DNA of 5,801 nt from Streptomyces violaceus. Lineage in GTDB: Bacteria; Actinomycetota; Actinomycetes; Streptomycetales; Streptomycetaceae. The stretch spans positions 29,672 through 35,472 of the forward strand of contig KL569201.1 in the NCBI GenBank assembly GCA_000715635.1, written 5' to 3'. The notes beneath the pieces were generated by a model. That model was given only the letters and a program-made list of their open reading frames with translations. It was not told the origin of the DNA and did no database searches. Position numbers and translations under genes: made by a program. Shown here one piece after another: positions 1 through 4,731 of this stretch; the stretch's first letter is position 1, and the number at the start of each line of letters is the position of its first letter.

Positions 1-236
1 AGGTAGGTCGGCCCGTTCGCCTTCAGCCGCCACTGCTGGCGGTCCTCGTTGCCGCGGGGTCTGTGCTGCTCGACCGCTCCGCCGCTGTCGGCCGCGTTGA
101 GCCCGGTGGTGGCGCTCTGGACGTAGTACGTGCCCGGGGCCGGAACGGCGGCGGCAGCGGCGGGCGGAGGGGCCACGACCGCGGCGGCCAGCGCTGCGGT
201 CGTGGCGAGCAGGGCGTGGGGGGTGCGCAGACGCAT
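1..236 (-). CDS. Secreted protein with ricin-B-like (beta-trefoil) N-terminus, partial
   Basis: The start codon and 78 codons are present and the 3' part runs off the left edge. ATG at 236-234 follows a GAAGGG ribosome-binding site at 245-250. Residues 1-30 look like a Sec signal peptide: MRLR, then a long Ala/Leu/Val stretch ending in an Ala run, with likely cleavage near residue 30. The mature part begins with a tyrosine-rich strand (GTYYVQS, 35-41), then TGLNAAD and RQQWRLKANG (66-75). This resembles the first repeat of ricin-type lectin domains, where a QQW motif closes each repeat, so sugar binding outside the cell is plausible. It lies 80 bases downstream of a secreted chitinase on the same strand and may serve the same polysaccharide-degrading role or be co-transcribed with it. 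The domain call rests on part of one repeat. The catalytic or other domain, if any, is outside the window. Confidence 0.72.
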   Translation of the reverse strand, partial: MRLRTPHALLATTAALAAAVVAPPPAAAAAVPAPGTYYVQSATTGLNAADSGGAVEQHRPRGNEDRQQWRLKANGPTY

Positions 237-256
237 GAGGGATGCCCTTCGTCGGA

Positions 257-298
257 CTGATCAAGGCTGATCAGGTACATGACACCCTGCATGACACC
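257..298. repeat. Two adjacent short tandem repeats upstream of the ricin-like gene
   Basis: Two direct repeats lie back to back in the 80-base gap between the chitinase stop and the ricin-like start. CTGATCA occurs at 257-263 and 267-273 (period 10). ATGACACC occurs at 279-286 and 291-298 (period 12). Spacing close to one helical turn would suit a regulator binding one face of DNA. They lie 21-62 bases before the start codon at 236. No matching regulator family is recognised. Confidence 0.45.
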
Positions 299-316
299 AC
301 GCCCCGGGGTCCGGCG

Positions 317-1207
317 TCAGCAGTAGAGGTTGCCGCCGGGCGACGTCCCTAGGATCTGCGTGAACCGCTGGTAGTTGTTGACGCGGCTCTGCACCTGCGC
401 CGGGTTCTTGCCGTCGCACTCCAGGGAACCGTTGATGCTGCGGATGGTCTGGCCGAAGCCGGCACTGTTCACCATGGCGTTGTGCGGGGTCATGGTGCCG
501 GGTCCGGTCTGGGTGTTCCAGTACCACAGGGCCGTCTTCCAGGCGACGGCCGAGTCGTTCTGCACCAGCCAGGGGTTGTTCAGCAGGTCGATGCCGAGCG
601 CGTCGCCCGCGGCCTTGTAGTTGAAGTTCCAGCTCAGCTGGATCGGGCCGCGCCCGTAGTAGGCGGCCTGGCCGGCCGGGCAGCCGTAGGGCCGGCTCCA
701 GTCGCAGTAGTGCGGGTAGTTGGCGGTGTTCTGCTCGACCACGTGCACCAGGCCGCCGGTCTCGTGACTGACGTTGGCGAGGAAGGCGGCGGCCTCCTGC
801 TTCTTCACCGTGTCGCTGCCGGTGTTGGCGAAGCCGGGGTAGGCGCTCAGGGCCGCGGTGAGCCCGCTGTACGTGTAGAAGGGGTTCCGGTTCGGGAACA
901 TCTGGTTGAACTGCGCCTCGGTGACGACGAAGCGCGCGTTGGGCGTGCCCGGACCGCTGTCGCAGGCGTAGGGCTCCCAGTACCAGGTGCTGATGACCGG
1001 GTCGTAGCCCGGGTTGGCGTGCTCGGCGATGTACGCCTTGCCGTCGGTGTAGCGGACGATGTCGCCGGCCGCGTACGACTTGCCCGCCACCCAGTTCGGG
1101 TAACTGGAGCACGCGGCGGCTGAGGCGTTCGAGGCGGGCAGCAGCACCGGGGCGGTGCCCGCGAGGGCGAGGGTGACCAGGACGGCGGACAGACGGCGTC
1201 TCGACAC
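317..1207 (-). CDS. Secreted GH19 chitinase with N-terminal chitin-binding module (ChiC type)
   Basis: This 296-residue extracellular endochitinase should hydrolyse beta-1,4-linked GlcNAc polymers with inversion. Residues 1 to about 31 are a signal peptide (VSRRR, hydrophobic core, ASA/AAA cleavage region). About 33-82 is a CBM5/12-type chitin-binding module with typical YPNWVAGKSYAAGDIV and TWYWEPY motifs. A short GPGTPN linker leads into the GH19 catalytic domain, about 92-296. The putative acid and base glutamates are E149 in SHETGG and E158 in VVEQN. The 9-residue spacing matches the catalytic pair of S. griseus ChiC, and YYGRGPIQLSWNFNY (183-197) is a family hallmark. Length fits ChiC (about 294 residues). 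GTG at 1207 is chosen because AAGGAG lies 8 bases upstream (1216-1221) and a signal peptide follows at once. An in-frame extension to 1294 lacks these features. DasR-like repeats and a promoter lie upstream, so induction by chitin breakdown products is likely. Confidence 0.96.
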   Translation of the reverse strand: MSRRRLSAVLVTLALAGTAPVLLPASNASAAACSSYPNWVAGKSYAAGDIVRYTDGKAYIAEHANPGYDPVISTWYWEPYACDSGPGTPNARFVVTEAQFNQMFPNRNPFYTYSGLTAALSAYPGFANTGSDTVKKQEAAAFLANVSHETGGLVHVVEQNTANYPHYCDWSRPYGCPAGQAAYYGRGPIQLSWNFNYKAAGDALGIDLLNNPWLVQNDSAVAWKTALWYWNTQTGPGTMTPHNAMVNSAGFGQTIRSINGSLECDGKNPAQVQSRVNNYQRFTQILGTSPGGNLYC

Positions 1208-1215
1208 GGGCTCAA

Positions 1216-1221
1216 CTCCTT
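1216..1221 (-). promoter_or_regulatory. Ribosome-binding site that fixes the chitinase GTG start
   Basis: On the minus strand AAGGAG lies 8 bases before GTG at 1207. It decides between this start and upstream in-frame candidates that would put about 29 non-signal-like residues ahead of the secretion signal. Confidence 0.85.
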
Positions 1222-1332
1222 TGCGGAGCACGGCCGCCCCCGGCAAGGCAGGGCGAAGCAGAGCCTTGGCGCACGCGCCGGCCGGACCGGTCACGGCGTG
1301 GGGGCGGCCGTGGTGGGGGGTTGTGGAGGCAC

Positions 1333-1361
1333 ACTCAACCGCCTTGGTCTGTACCAGTCAA
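1333..1361 (-). promoter_or_regulatory. Predicted chitinase promoter
   Basis: Reading the minus strand, TTGACT at 1361-1356 is a good -35 box. After a 17-base spacer, TTGAGT at 1338-1333 is one base from the Streptomyces vegetative -10 pattern TAGRRT. Transcription would begin near 1326, giving a leader of about 120 bases. The -35 box lies between and touches the two DasR-like repeats, as in other Streptomyces chitinase promoters where repeats overlap the RNA polymerase site. The boxes are seen in sequence; the start site is inferred. Confidence 0.65.
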
Positions 1362-1376
1362 GGGTGTAGACCAGTC
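1345..1376. promoter_or_regulatory. Two DasR-like (dre) chitinase direct repeats
   Basis: Plus-strand 1345-1356 (TGGTCTGTACCA) and 1362-1373 (GGGTGTAGACCA) each match the DasR/chitinase repeat core TGGTCTAGACCA at 10 of 12 positions. Their ACCAGTCA ends form direct repeats 17 bases apart (1353-1360 and 1370-1377, the latter ending ACCAGTCAT). DasR is the GntR-type repressor of GlcNAc and chitin genes in Streptomyces, and such repeats flank most chitinase promoters. Location 140-170 bases upstream of the chitinase start, overlapping its -35 region, fits repression relieved by amino-sugar phosphates. DasR binding is inferred by motif only. Confidence 0.72.
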
Positions 1377-1401
1377 ATCCGCGCTCGGGGCTGTCGGGGG
1401 C

Positions 1402-1839
1402 TCACACGTGCGCCGACTCCGCCAGCGTCGCCGCGAGTCGGTCCAGCAGGGACCGCAGCAGTTCGTCGTCGCCGTCACCGAGCGTGGGCCGGCCGGTGCG
1501 GACCGCCTGCTCGACGCGCTGCCAGTACTCCCGGCCGCGCGGGGTGAGGCGGGCGAGGACGCGGCGCCGGTCGAACGGGTCGACCCGGCGGTGCAGCAGG
1601 TTCTGGTCGACGAGCTGATCGACGAGCTTCGTCAGCGTCGGAGGCGGCAGGAAGGCGGCCTCCGCGATCGCCGTCATGTGGTGCCCCTCGCCGTCGGACA
1701 GCAAAACCAGCACCCGCCACGCGTCGAGCGAGCAGCCCTCCTCCTCCAGCACGGCCTGCAGCCGCCGCGCCGCGAGCCGCTCGGCCCGCGTCAGCAACTG
1801 CACCAGGTCATCGGGCCGACGCGGGGGTGGGGTGGGCAT
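1402..1839 (-). CDS. MarR-family transcriptional regulator
   Basis: This 145-residue protein is a likely dimeric winged-helix DNA-binding regulator responding to a small ligand. Helix 1 and dimerisation residues occupy about 10-35 (LVQLLTRAERLAARRL). The helix-turn-helix lies at about 55-82 (MTAIAEAAFLPPPTLTKLVDQL, with recognition helix from PPPTLTKLV). The wing at 86-102 carries the classic D-x-x-DRR-x pattern (DPFDRRRVLARLTPRG). A C-terminal helix at about 124-142 completes the dimer interface. Length is normal for the family. ATG at 1839 has AGGAG at 1844-1848, 4 bases upstream. The gene is divergent from an AmiC-like ligand-binding protein, with an inverted repeat in the gap, so autorepression and control of that partner are the natural inference. 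The chitinase downstream on the same strand has its own promoter and need not be a target. The ligand is unknown. Confidence 0.93.
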   Translation of the reverse strand: MPTPPPRRPDDLVQLLTRAERLAARRLQAVLEEEGCSLDAWRVLVLLSDGEGHHMTAIAEAAFLPPPTLTKLVDQLVDQNLLHRRVDPFDRRRVLARLTPRGREYWQRVEQAVRTGRPTLGDGDDELLRSLLDRLAATLAESAHV

Positions 1840-1857
1840 GCCGCTCCTAGCTCAGAG

Positions 1858-1881
1858 GTGCGTCCATGGTAAGAGACGCAC
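1858..1881. promoter_or_regulatory. Inverted repeat, candidate operator in the marR/amiC-like divergent gap
   Basis: GTGCGTC at 1858-1864 and GACGCAC at 1875-1881 are perfect 7-bp inverted arms with a 10-base spacer (half-site centres 17 bases apart). A size of 24 bp fits a dimeric winged-helix protein. The repeat covers the possible -10 box (TACCAT, minus strand 1871-1866) of the MarR gene, where binding would block transcription. The repeat is seen in sequence; its use by MarR is inferred. Confidence 0.55.
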
Positions 1882-1893
1882 TGGAGTTCGCAT
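1866..1893 (-). promoter_or_regulatory. Possible promoter of the MarR gene
   Basis: On the minus strand, TACCAT at 1871-1866 fits the TAnnnT -10 pattern. ATGCGA at 1893-1888, 16 bases upstream, is a weak -35. A start near 1860 would give a leader of about 20 bases containing the AGGAG site. The candidate operator spans the -10 box. The -35 match is poor, so this is tentative. Confidence 0.35.
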
Positions 1894-1916
1894 GGTGGAG
1901 CCGGAATCATGACGCC

Positions 1917-3029
1917 ATGTTCCGGCACGACCTCCCCTCGCCCGAGTGGTTCACGGCCGACGACTCCGTGCTCGGCGTGGCTCTCGTTTTTCCCCTGCAG
2001 GGGCCGGCCGGGATCTTCGGGCCGACGTGCGAGCTGTGCGCGCGGCTGGCCGCCGAGGAGGTGAACGGGGACGGCGGCGTGCTCGGCAGGGAGCTCCGGC
2101 TGGTGCCGGTCGACGGCTCGGGCCCGCCCCACGAGGTCGCCGGCCAGGTCGAGGCGCTGGTGGACCTGGGCGTCGTACAGGGCGTCACGGGCTGGCACAT
2201 CTCCTCGGTGCGCCGGGCGCTGGCGCCGAGGATCGCGCACCGCGTCCCGTATGTGTACACGGCACTGTACGAGGGCGGGGAGGGCACCGCGGGCGTGTTC
2301 CTGACGAGCGAGACCCCGCGCGATCAGCTACGGCCCGCGATGGACCTGCTGACGCACGAGCGCGGGGTGCGACGGTGGTTCGTCGTCGGCAACGACTATG
2401 TGTGGCCACGGCGTACGGCACGGGCGGCACGGGCGTACGCCCGAGCGTCCGGCGGATGTGTCGCCGATGAGGCCTATCTTCCGCTCGGCACCCACGACTT
2501 CGAGCCGGTACTGCGCCGCGTCGAGCGCTCGGACGCCGACGGGGTGCTGATGCTGCTCGTCGGCAGCGACGCGGTGCGCTTCAACCGGGCGTTCGCGGCG
2601 TTCGGCCTGCATGCGCGCTGTGTGCGGCTGAGCACGCTCATGGACGAGAACATGCTGATGGCGAGCGGCCCGGCGGCCACCGAGGACCTCTACAGCACGG
2701 CCGGTTTCTTCGCCTCGCTGGCCAACCAGGACACCCTCGACTTCCACGGGCGCTACGCGGCCCGCTACGGCGTCGAGGCACCCGCACTCGGCAGTCTCGG
2801 CGAGTCCTGTTACGAGGGCGTGCTGTTGCTGGCCGCGCTGCTGAGGAGGGCCGGGACGCTGGACGTGTCGGCGATCGGCGCGGCGGCGGGCGCGGTGTCG
2901 TACGAGGGCCCGCGCGGGCTGCTGCACCTGAGGGACAGTCATGTGCGCCAGCGCATCTACCTGGCCCGTGCCGACGGTCTCGACTTCGATGTGCTCACGG
3001 AGCTGGATCTGCGCGGCTCGCGTCCCTGA
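1917..3029 (+). CDS. AmiC-like type I periplasmic-binding-fold sensor protein, no signal peptide
   Basis: This 370-residue protein has the two-lobed fold of leucine/amide-binding proteins (Peripla_BP type I). It aligns along its length with AmiC, the cytosolic amide sensor of Pseudomonas aeruginosa (385 residues). Motifs, numbered from 1917: LGVALVFPLQGPAGIFGP (19-36), EEVNGDGGVLGREL (48-61), GWHIS (92-96), YTALYEG (114-120), VGNDYVWP (157-164), AYLPLGTHDF (186-195) and a late GESCYEGV (295-302). The Ser of GWHIS and Tyr of YTALYEG align with amide-pocket residues Ser85 and Tyr104 of AmiC, while AmiC Thr106 and Pro107 are replaced by Ala and Leu, so the ligand may differ. There is no signal peptide or lipobox and no permease gene nearby, which favours a cytosolic sensor over a transport protein. 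It is divergent from MarR. An in-frame ATG at 1866 with GAGGTG ahead of it is the alternative start (387 residues). I prefer 1917 because codons 1866-1916 are atypically A/T-ending and overlap the candidate operator. Confidence 0.85.
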   Translation: MFRHDLPSPEWFTADDSVLGVALVFPLQGPAGIFGPTCELCARLAAEEVNGDGGVLGRELRLVPVDGSGPPHEVAGQVEALVDLGVVQGVTGWHISSVRRALAPRIAHRVPYVYTALYEGGEGTAGVFLTSETPRDQLRPAMDLLTHERGVRRWFVVGNDYVWPRRTARAARAYARASGGCVADEAYLPLGTHDFEPVLRRVERSDADGVLMLLVGSDAVRFNRAFAAFGLHARCVRLSTLMDENMLMASGPAATEDLYSTAGFFASLANQDTLDFHGRYAARYGVEAPALGSLGESCYEGVLLLAALLRRAGTLDVSAIGAAAGAVSYEGPRGLLHLRDSHVRQRIYLARADGLDFDVLTELDLRGSRP

Positions 3030-3031
3030 CG

Positions 3032-3062
3032 GGCCCCCGGTCACGGCCGTTGTGACGGGGCC
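3032..3062. terminator. Bidirectional hairpin terminator between convergent genes
   Basis: Arms GGCCCCCGGTCAC (3032-3044) and GTGACGGGGCC (3052-3062) pair over 11 bp with a 2-base bulge on the left arm and a 7-base loop. It begins 2 bases after the AmiC-like stop and ends 6 bases before the end of the sigma factor gene, so it can stop transcripts from both sides. No T-run follows, as is usual in Streptomyces. Confidence 0.75.
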
Positions 3063-3068
3063 GTCCGG

Positions 3069-4259
3069 TCACCGCCGTGCGAGCGCCGTCCTCCGGCGGT
3101 CGAGGAACGCGCGTTCCGCCGGGTTCTCCGCGAGCGCGATGGCCGCGTCGTACGCCCGTACGGCCTCGGTGTCGCGGCCCAGGCGGCGCAGCAGGTCGGC
3201 CCGGACGGCGTGCAGGACGTGGTAGCCGTCGAGGTCGAGGGCGTCCACGAGGGCGAGGGCAGGCCCGGGGCCCTCGGTCTCGGCCACGGCGACGGCCCGG
3301 TTCAGGGCCACGACCGGGCTGGGGGCGAGGGTCATGAGCTGGTCGTAGAGCTGCCGGATCTGGGCCCAGTCGGTGGCGTCCGCGGTCGGCGCGTCACTGT
3401 GCACGGCCTGGACGGCGGCCTGGATCTGGTAGGGCCCGGGCCGGTCGCGGCGCAGGCAGCGGCGGACGAGTGCCTGCCCCTCGCTGATCAGGTCGCGGTC
3501 CCAGTTGGCCCGGTCCTGCTCGGGCAGCGGCACCAGCTCGCCCTGCTCGTTCTCGCGGGCATCCCGGCGTGCCTCGACCAGGAGCATCAGCGCGAGCAGG
3601 CCGGTCACCTCGGGTTCGTCCGGCATGAGCCCGGCCAGGAGGCGGCCGAGCCGTACGGCTTCGGCGCACAGGTCGGGCGAGCCCTCGTACCCCTGGTTGA
3701 AGATCAGGTACACGACGGCCAGGACCCCGCCGAGCCGGTCGGGCAGGTCGGCGTCGCGGGGCACCCGGTACGGGATCCCGGCGTCGCGGATCTTCGCCTT
3801 GGCCCGGACCAGGCGCTGGGCCATCGTCGGCTCCGGCACGAGGAAGGCGCGGGCGATCTGCGTGGTGGTGAGCCCGCCGAGCAGGCGCAGGGTCAGGGCG
3901 ACCCGGGCCGGGAGGGCGAGCGCGGGGTGGCAGCAGGTGAAGATCAGGCGGAGCCGGTCGTCGCGCACGGGGCCCTCCTCGGGCGGTGCGTCGGAAGTGT
4001 GCAGAAGGGCGGCCTCGGCGTGCCGGGCCTGTCTGGACGACTCGCGGCGCAGCCGGTCGATGGCCCGGTTCCGGGCGGTGGTGATGATCCACCCGGCCGG
4101 GCTGGGCGGGACGCCGGTCTCCGGCCAGCGCCGTACGGCCGTGGTGAAGGCGTCCTGGACCGCTTCCTCGGCGAGGTCGATGTCGCCGAGGAAGCGGACC
4201 AGGACGGCGACCGCGCGGCCGTACTCCGCGCGGAAGACCGCCTCGACGTCCACGCCCAT
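3069..4259 (-). CDS. ECF42-type RNA polymerase sigma factor with long C-terminal domain
   Basis: This 396-residue protein is an alternative sigma factor of the ECF family, ECF42 group. Sigma region 2 occupies about 5-75 ([24 protein letters not shown], then AVQDAF and [17 protein letters not shown] at 56-72). Sigma region 4 is about 115-165, with a helix-turn-helix in [21 protein letters not shown] (130-150). Residues about 170-396 form the extension typical of ECF42: the [13 protein letters not shown] signature at 182-194 (DUF6596-like), followed by TPR-like helices ending in [27 protein letters not shown]42 members lack a membrane anti-sigma partner, and the C-terminal extension is reported to be needed for activity. 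The neighbouring DGPF gene is the standard ECF42 partner. ATG at 4259 overlaps that gene's stop by one base (TGATG), with GGGGGA at 4269-4274, so translation is probably coupled. A longer in-frame reading up to 5477 runs antisense through the flavoprotein gene and is not real. Confidence 0.94.
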   Translation of the reverse strand: MGVDVEAVFRAEYGRAVAVLVRFLGDIDLAEEAVQDAFTTAVRRWPETGVPPSPAGWIITTARNRAIDRLRRESSRQARHAEAALLHTSDAPPEEGPVRDDRLRLIFTCCHPALALPARVALTLRLLGGLTTTQIARAFLVPEPTMAQRLVRAKAKIRDAGIPYRVPRDADLPDRLGGVLAVVYLIFNQGYEGSPDLCAEAVRLGRLLAGLMPDEPEVTGLLALMLLVEARRDARENEQGELVPLPEQDRANWDRDLISEGQALVRRCLRRDRPGPYQIQAAVQAVHSDAPTADATDWAQIRQLYDQLMTLAPSPVVALNRAVAVAETEGPGPALALVDALDLDGYHVLHAVRADLLRRLGRDTEAVRAYDAAIALAENPAERAFLDRRRTALARR

Positions 4260-4609
4260 CAGCCGGCGTCCCCCATGAAGGGGCGCACCTCGATCGGCAG
4301 CGTGGTGGCCAGGGCGGCCTTGCGCCCCCACTCCAGGGCGGCGTCCAGGTCGGGTGCATTGACGAGGCAGATGCCGCCGAGCATCTCCTTGCCCTCGGCG
4401 TACGGGCCGTCGGTGACCAGGACATCGGCGCCGTCCGGGCGGAGCACGGTGGAGGACTCCGGGCCGTGCAGCCCTCCGGCGAAGACCCAGGCACCCGCCT
4501 CGCGCAGCTCCTGGTGGAAGGCGTCGAGGTTCTTGCCGATCTCCGCGAGGACCTCGGGGGCGGGCGGATCGCCGACCGGCTGCATCACACTGAGCAGGTA
4601 GTACTTCAT
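4259..4609 (-). CDS. YCII/DGPF-family protein, ECF42 partner
   Basis: This 116-residue small soluble protein has a dimeric alpha/beta (ferredoxin-like) YCII fold. It starts [11 protein letters not shown], a typical first strand, and carries the family motif as [14 protein letters not shown] (about 64-77, with Tyr in place of the usual Phe of DGPF). [14 protein letters not shown] follows, and a final strand LPIEVRPF. Biochemical function of DGPF proteins is not established. They are consistently encoded beside ECF42 sigma factors and are often part of the regulon. ATG at 4609 is chosen because GGAGG (4615-4619) lies 5 bases upstream and the protein then begins at the conserved first strand. 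A GTG at 4666 would add 19 unconserved residues. It is the first gene of the operon, and its TGA shares a base with the sigma factor ATG. Confidence 0.94.
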   Translation of the reverse strand: MKYYLLSVMQPVGDPPAPEVLAEIGKNLDAFHQELREAGAWVFAGGLHGPESSTVLRPDGADVLVTDGPYAEGKEMLGGICLVNAPDLDAALEWGRKAALATTLPIEVRPFMGDAG

Positions 4610-4675
4610 GACGGCCTCCATGGCGTCCGAGTGTCGGGGTATGAGCGAGTCGGGGTGTCCTTGCACCTCCTACAC

Positions 4676-4699
4676 GAACGACACACCCCCGGATCGACA
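4676..4699 (-). promoter_or_regulatory. Candidate ECF42-dependent promoter of the DGPF-sigma operon
   Basis: On the minus strand TGTCGA at 4699-4694 equals the -35 element reported for ECF42 sigma factors in Streptomyces venezuelae. CGTTC at 4680-4676 could serve as the CG-containing -10 element, but the 13-base spacer is shorter than usual for ECF promoters. The TGTCGA box is 84 bases ahead of the DGPF start. If functional, the operon is autoregulated. The motif consensus is recalled from the literature and not checked here. Confidence 0.45.
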
Positions 4700-4716
4700 G
4701 CCCGCGCCGCGCGACC

Positions 4717-4731
4717 GGGAGAATTTCTCCC
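4717..4731 (+). promoter_or_regulatory. Perfect palindrome covering the ribosome-binding site of the flavoprotein gene
   Basis: GGGAGAATTTCTCCC has 7-bp arms around a single central T and ends directly at the ATG at 4732. The left arm holds the Shine-Dalgarno GGGAG, 10 bases before the ATG. It could be an operator for a dimeric repressor. As RNA, a hairpin is less favoured because the loop would be very small, but partial pairing could mask the ribosome-binding site. Confidence 0.55.

Noticed and set aside
172..206. 11-bp inverted repeat (GCCACGACCGC / GCGGTCGTGGC) in the start of the ricin-like gene, and 17 bases shared with 5628-5644
   Set aside because: Both copies encode Ala/Thr/Val-rich stretches with favoured G/C-ending codons, so chance from codon bias explains them better than a mobile or regulatory repeat.
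302..309. CCCCGGGG after the chitinase stop as a terminator
   Set aside because: A self-complementary 8-mer without a loop cannot form a proper terminator hairpin, and no extended stem was found.
1208..1294. N-terminal extension of the chitinase to 1294
   Set aside because: The GTG at 1207 has a strong ribosome-binding site and begins a normal signal peptide; the extension would bury the signal peptide.
1208..1401. Small gene in the 194-base gap between chitinase and MarR gene
   Set aside because: Frames here lack a start with ribosome-binding site and overlap the promoter and DasR-like repeats; the gap is regulatory.
3210..4601. Long plus-strand open frame opposite the sigma factor and DGPF genes
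   Set aside because: It is a mirror frame of a high-GC gene: Gly/Val/Gln-rich, with no recognisable motif, while the opposite strand encodes clear ECF42 and DGPF families.
4629..4657. Imperfect repeat GAGTGTCGGGGT / GAGTCGGGGTGT upstream of the DGPF gene, and TGTCGG on the plus strand as an ECF42 box for the flavoprotein
   Set aside because: Copies are offset by an indel and no -10 element occurs at proper spacing; too weak to call.
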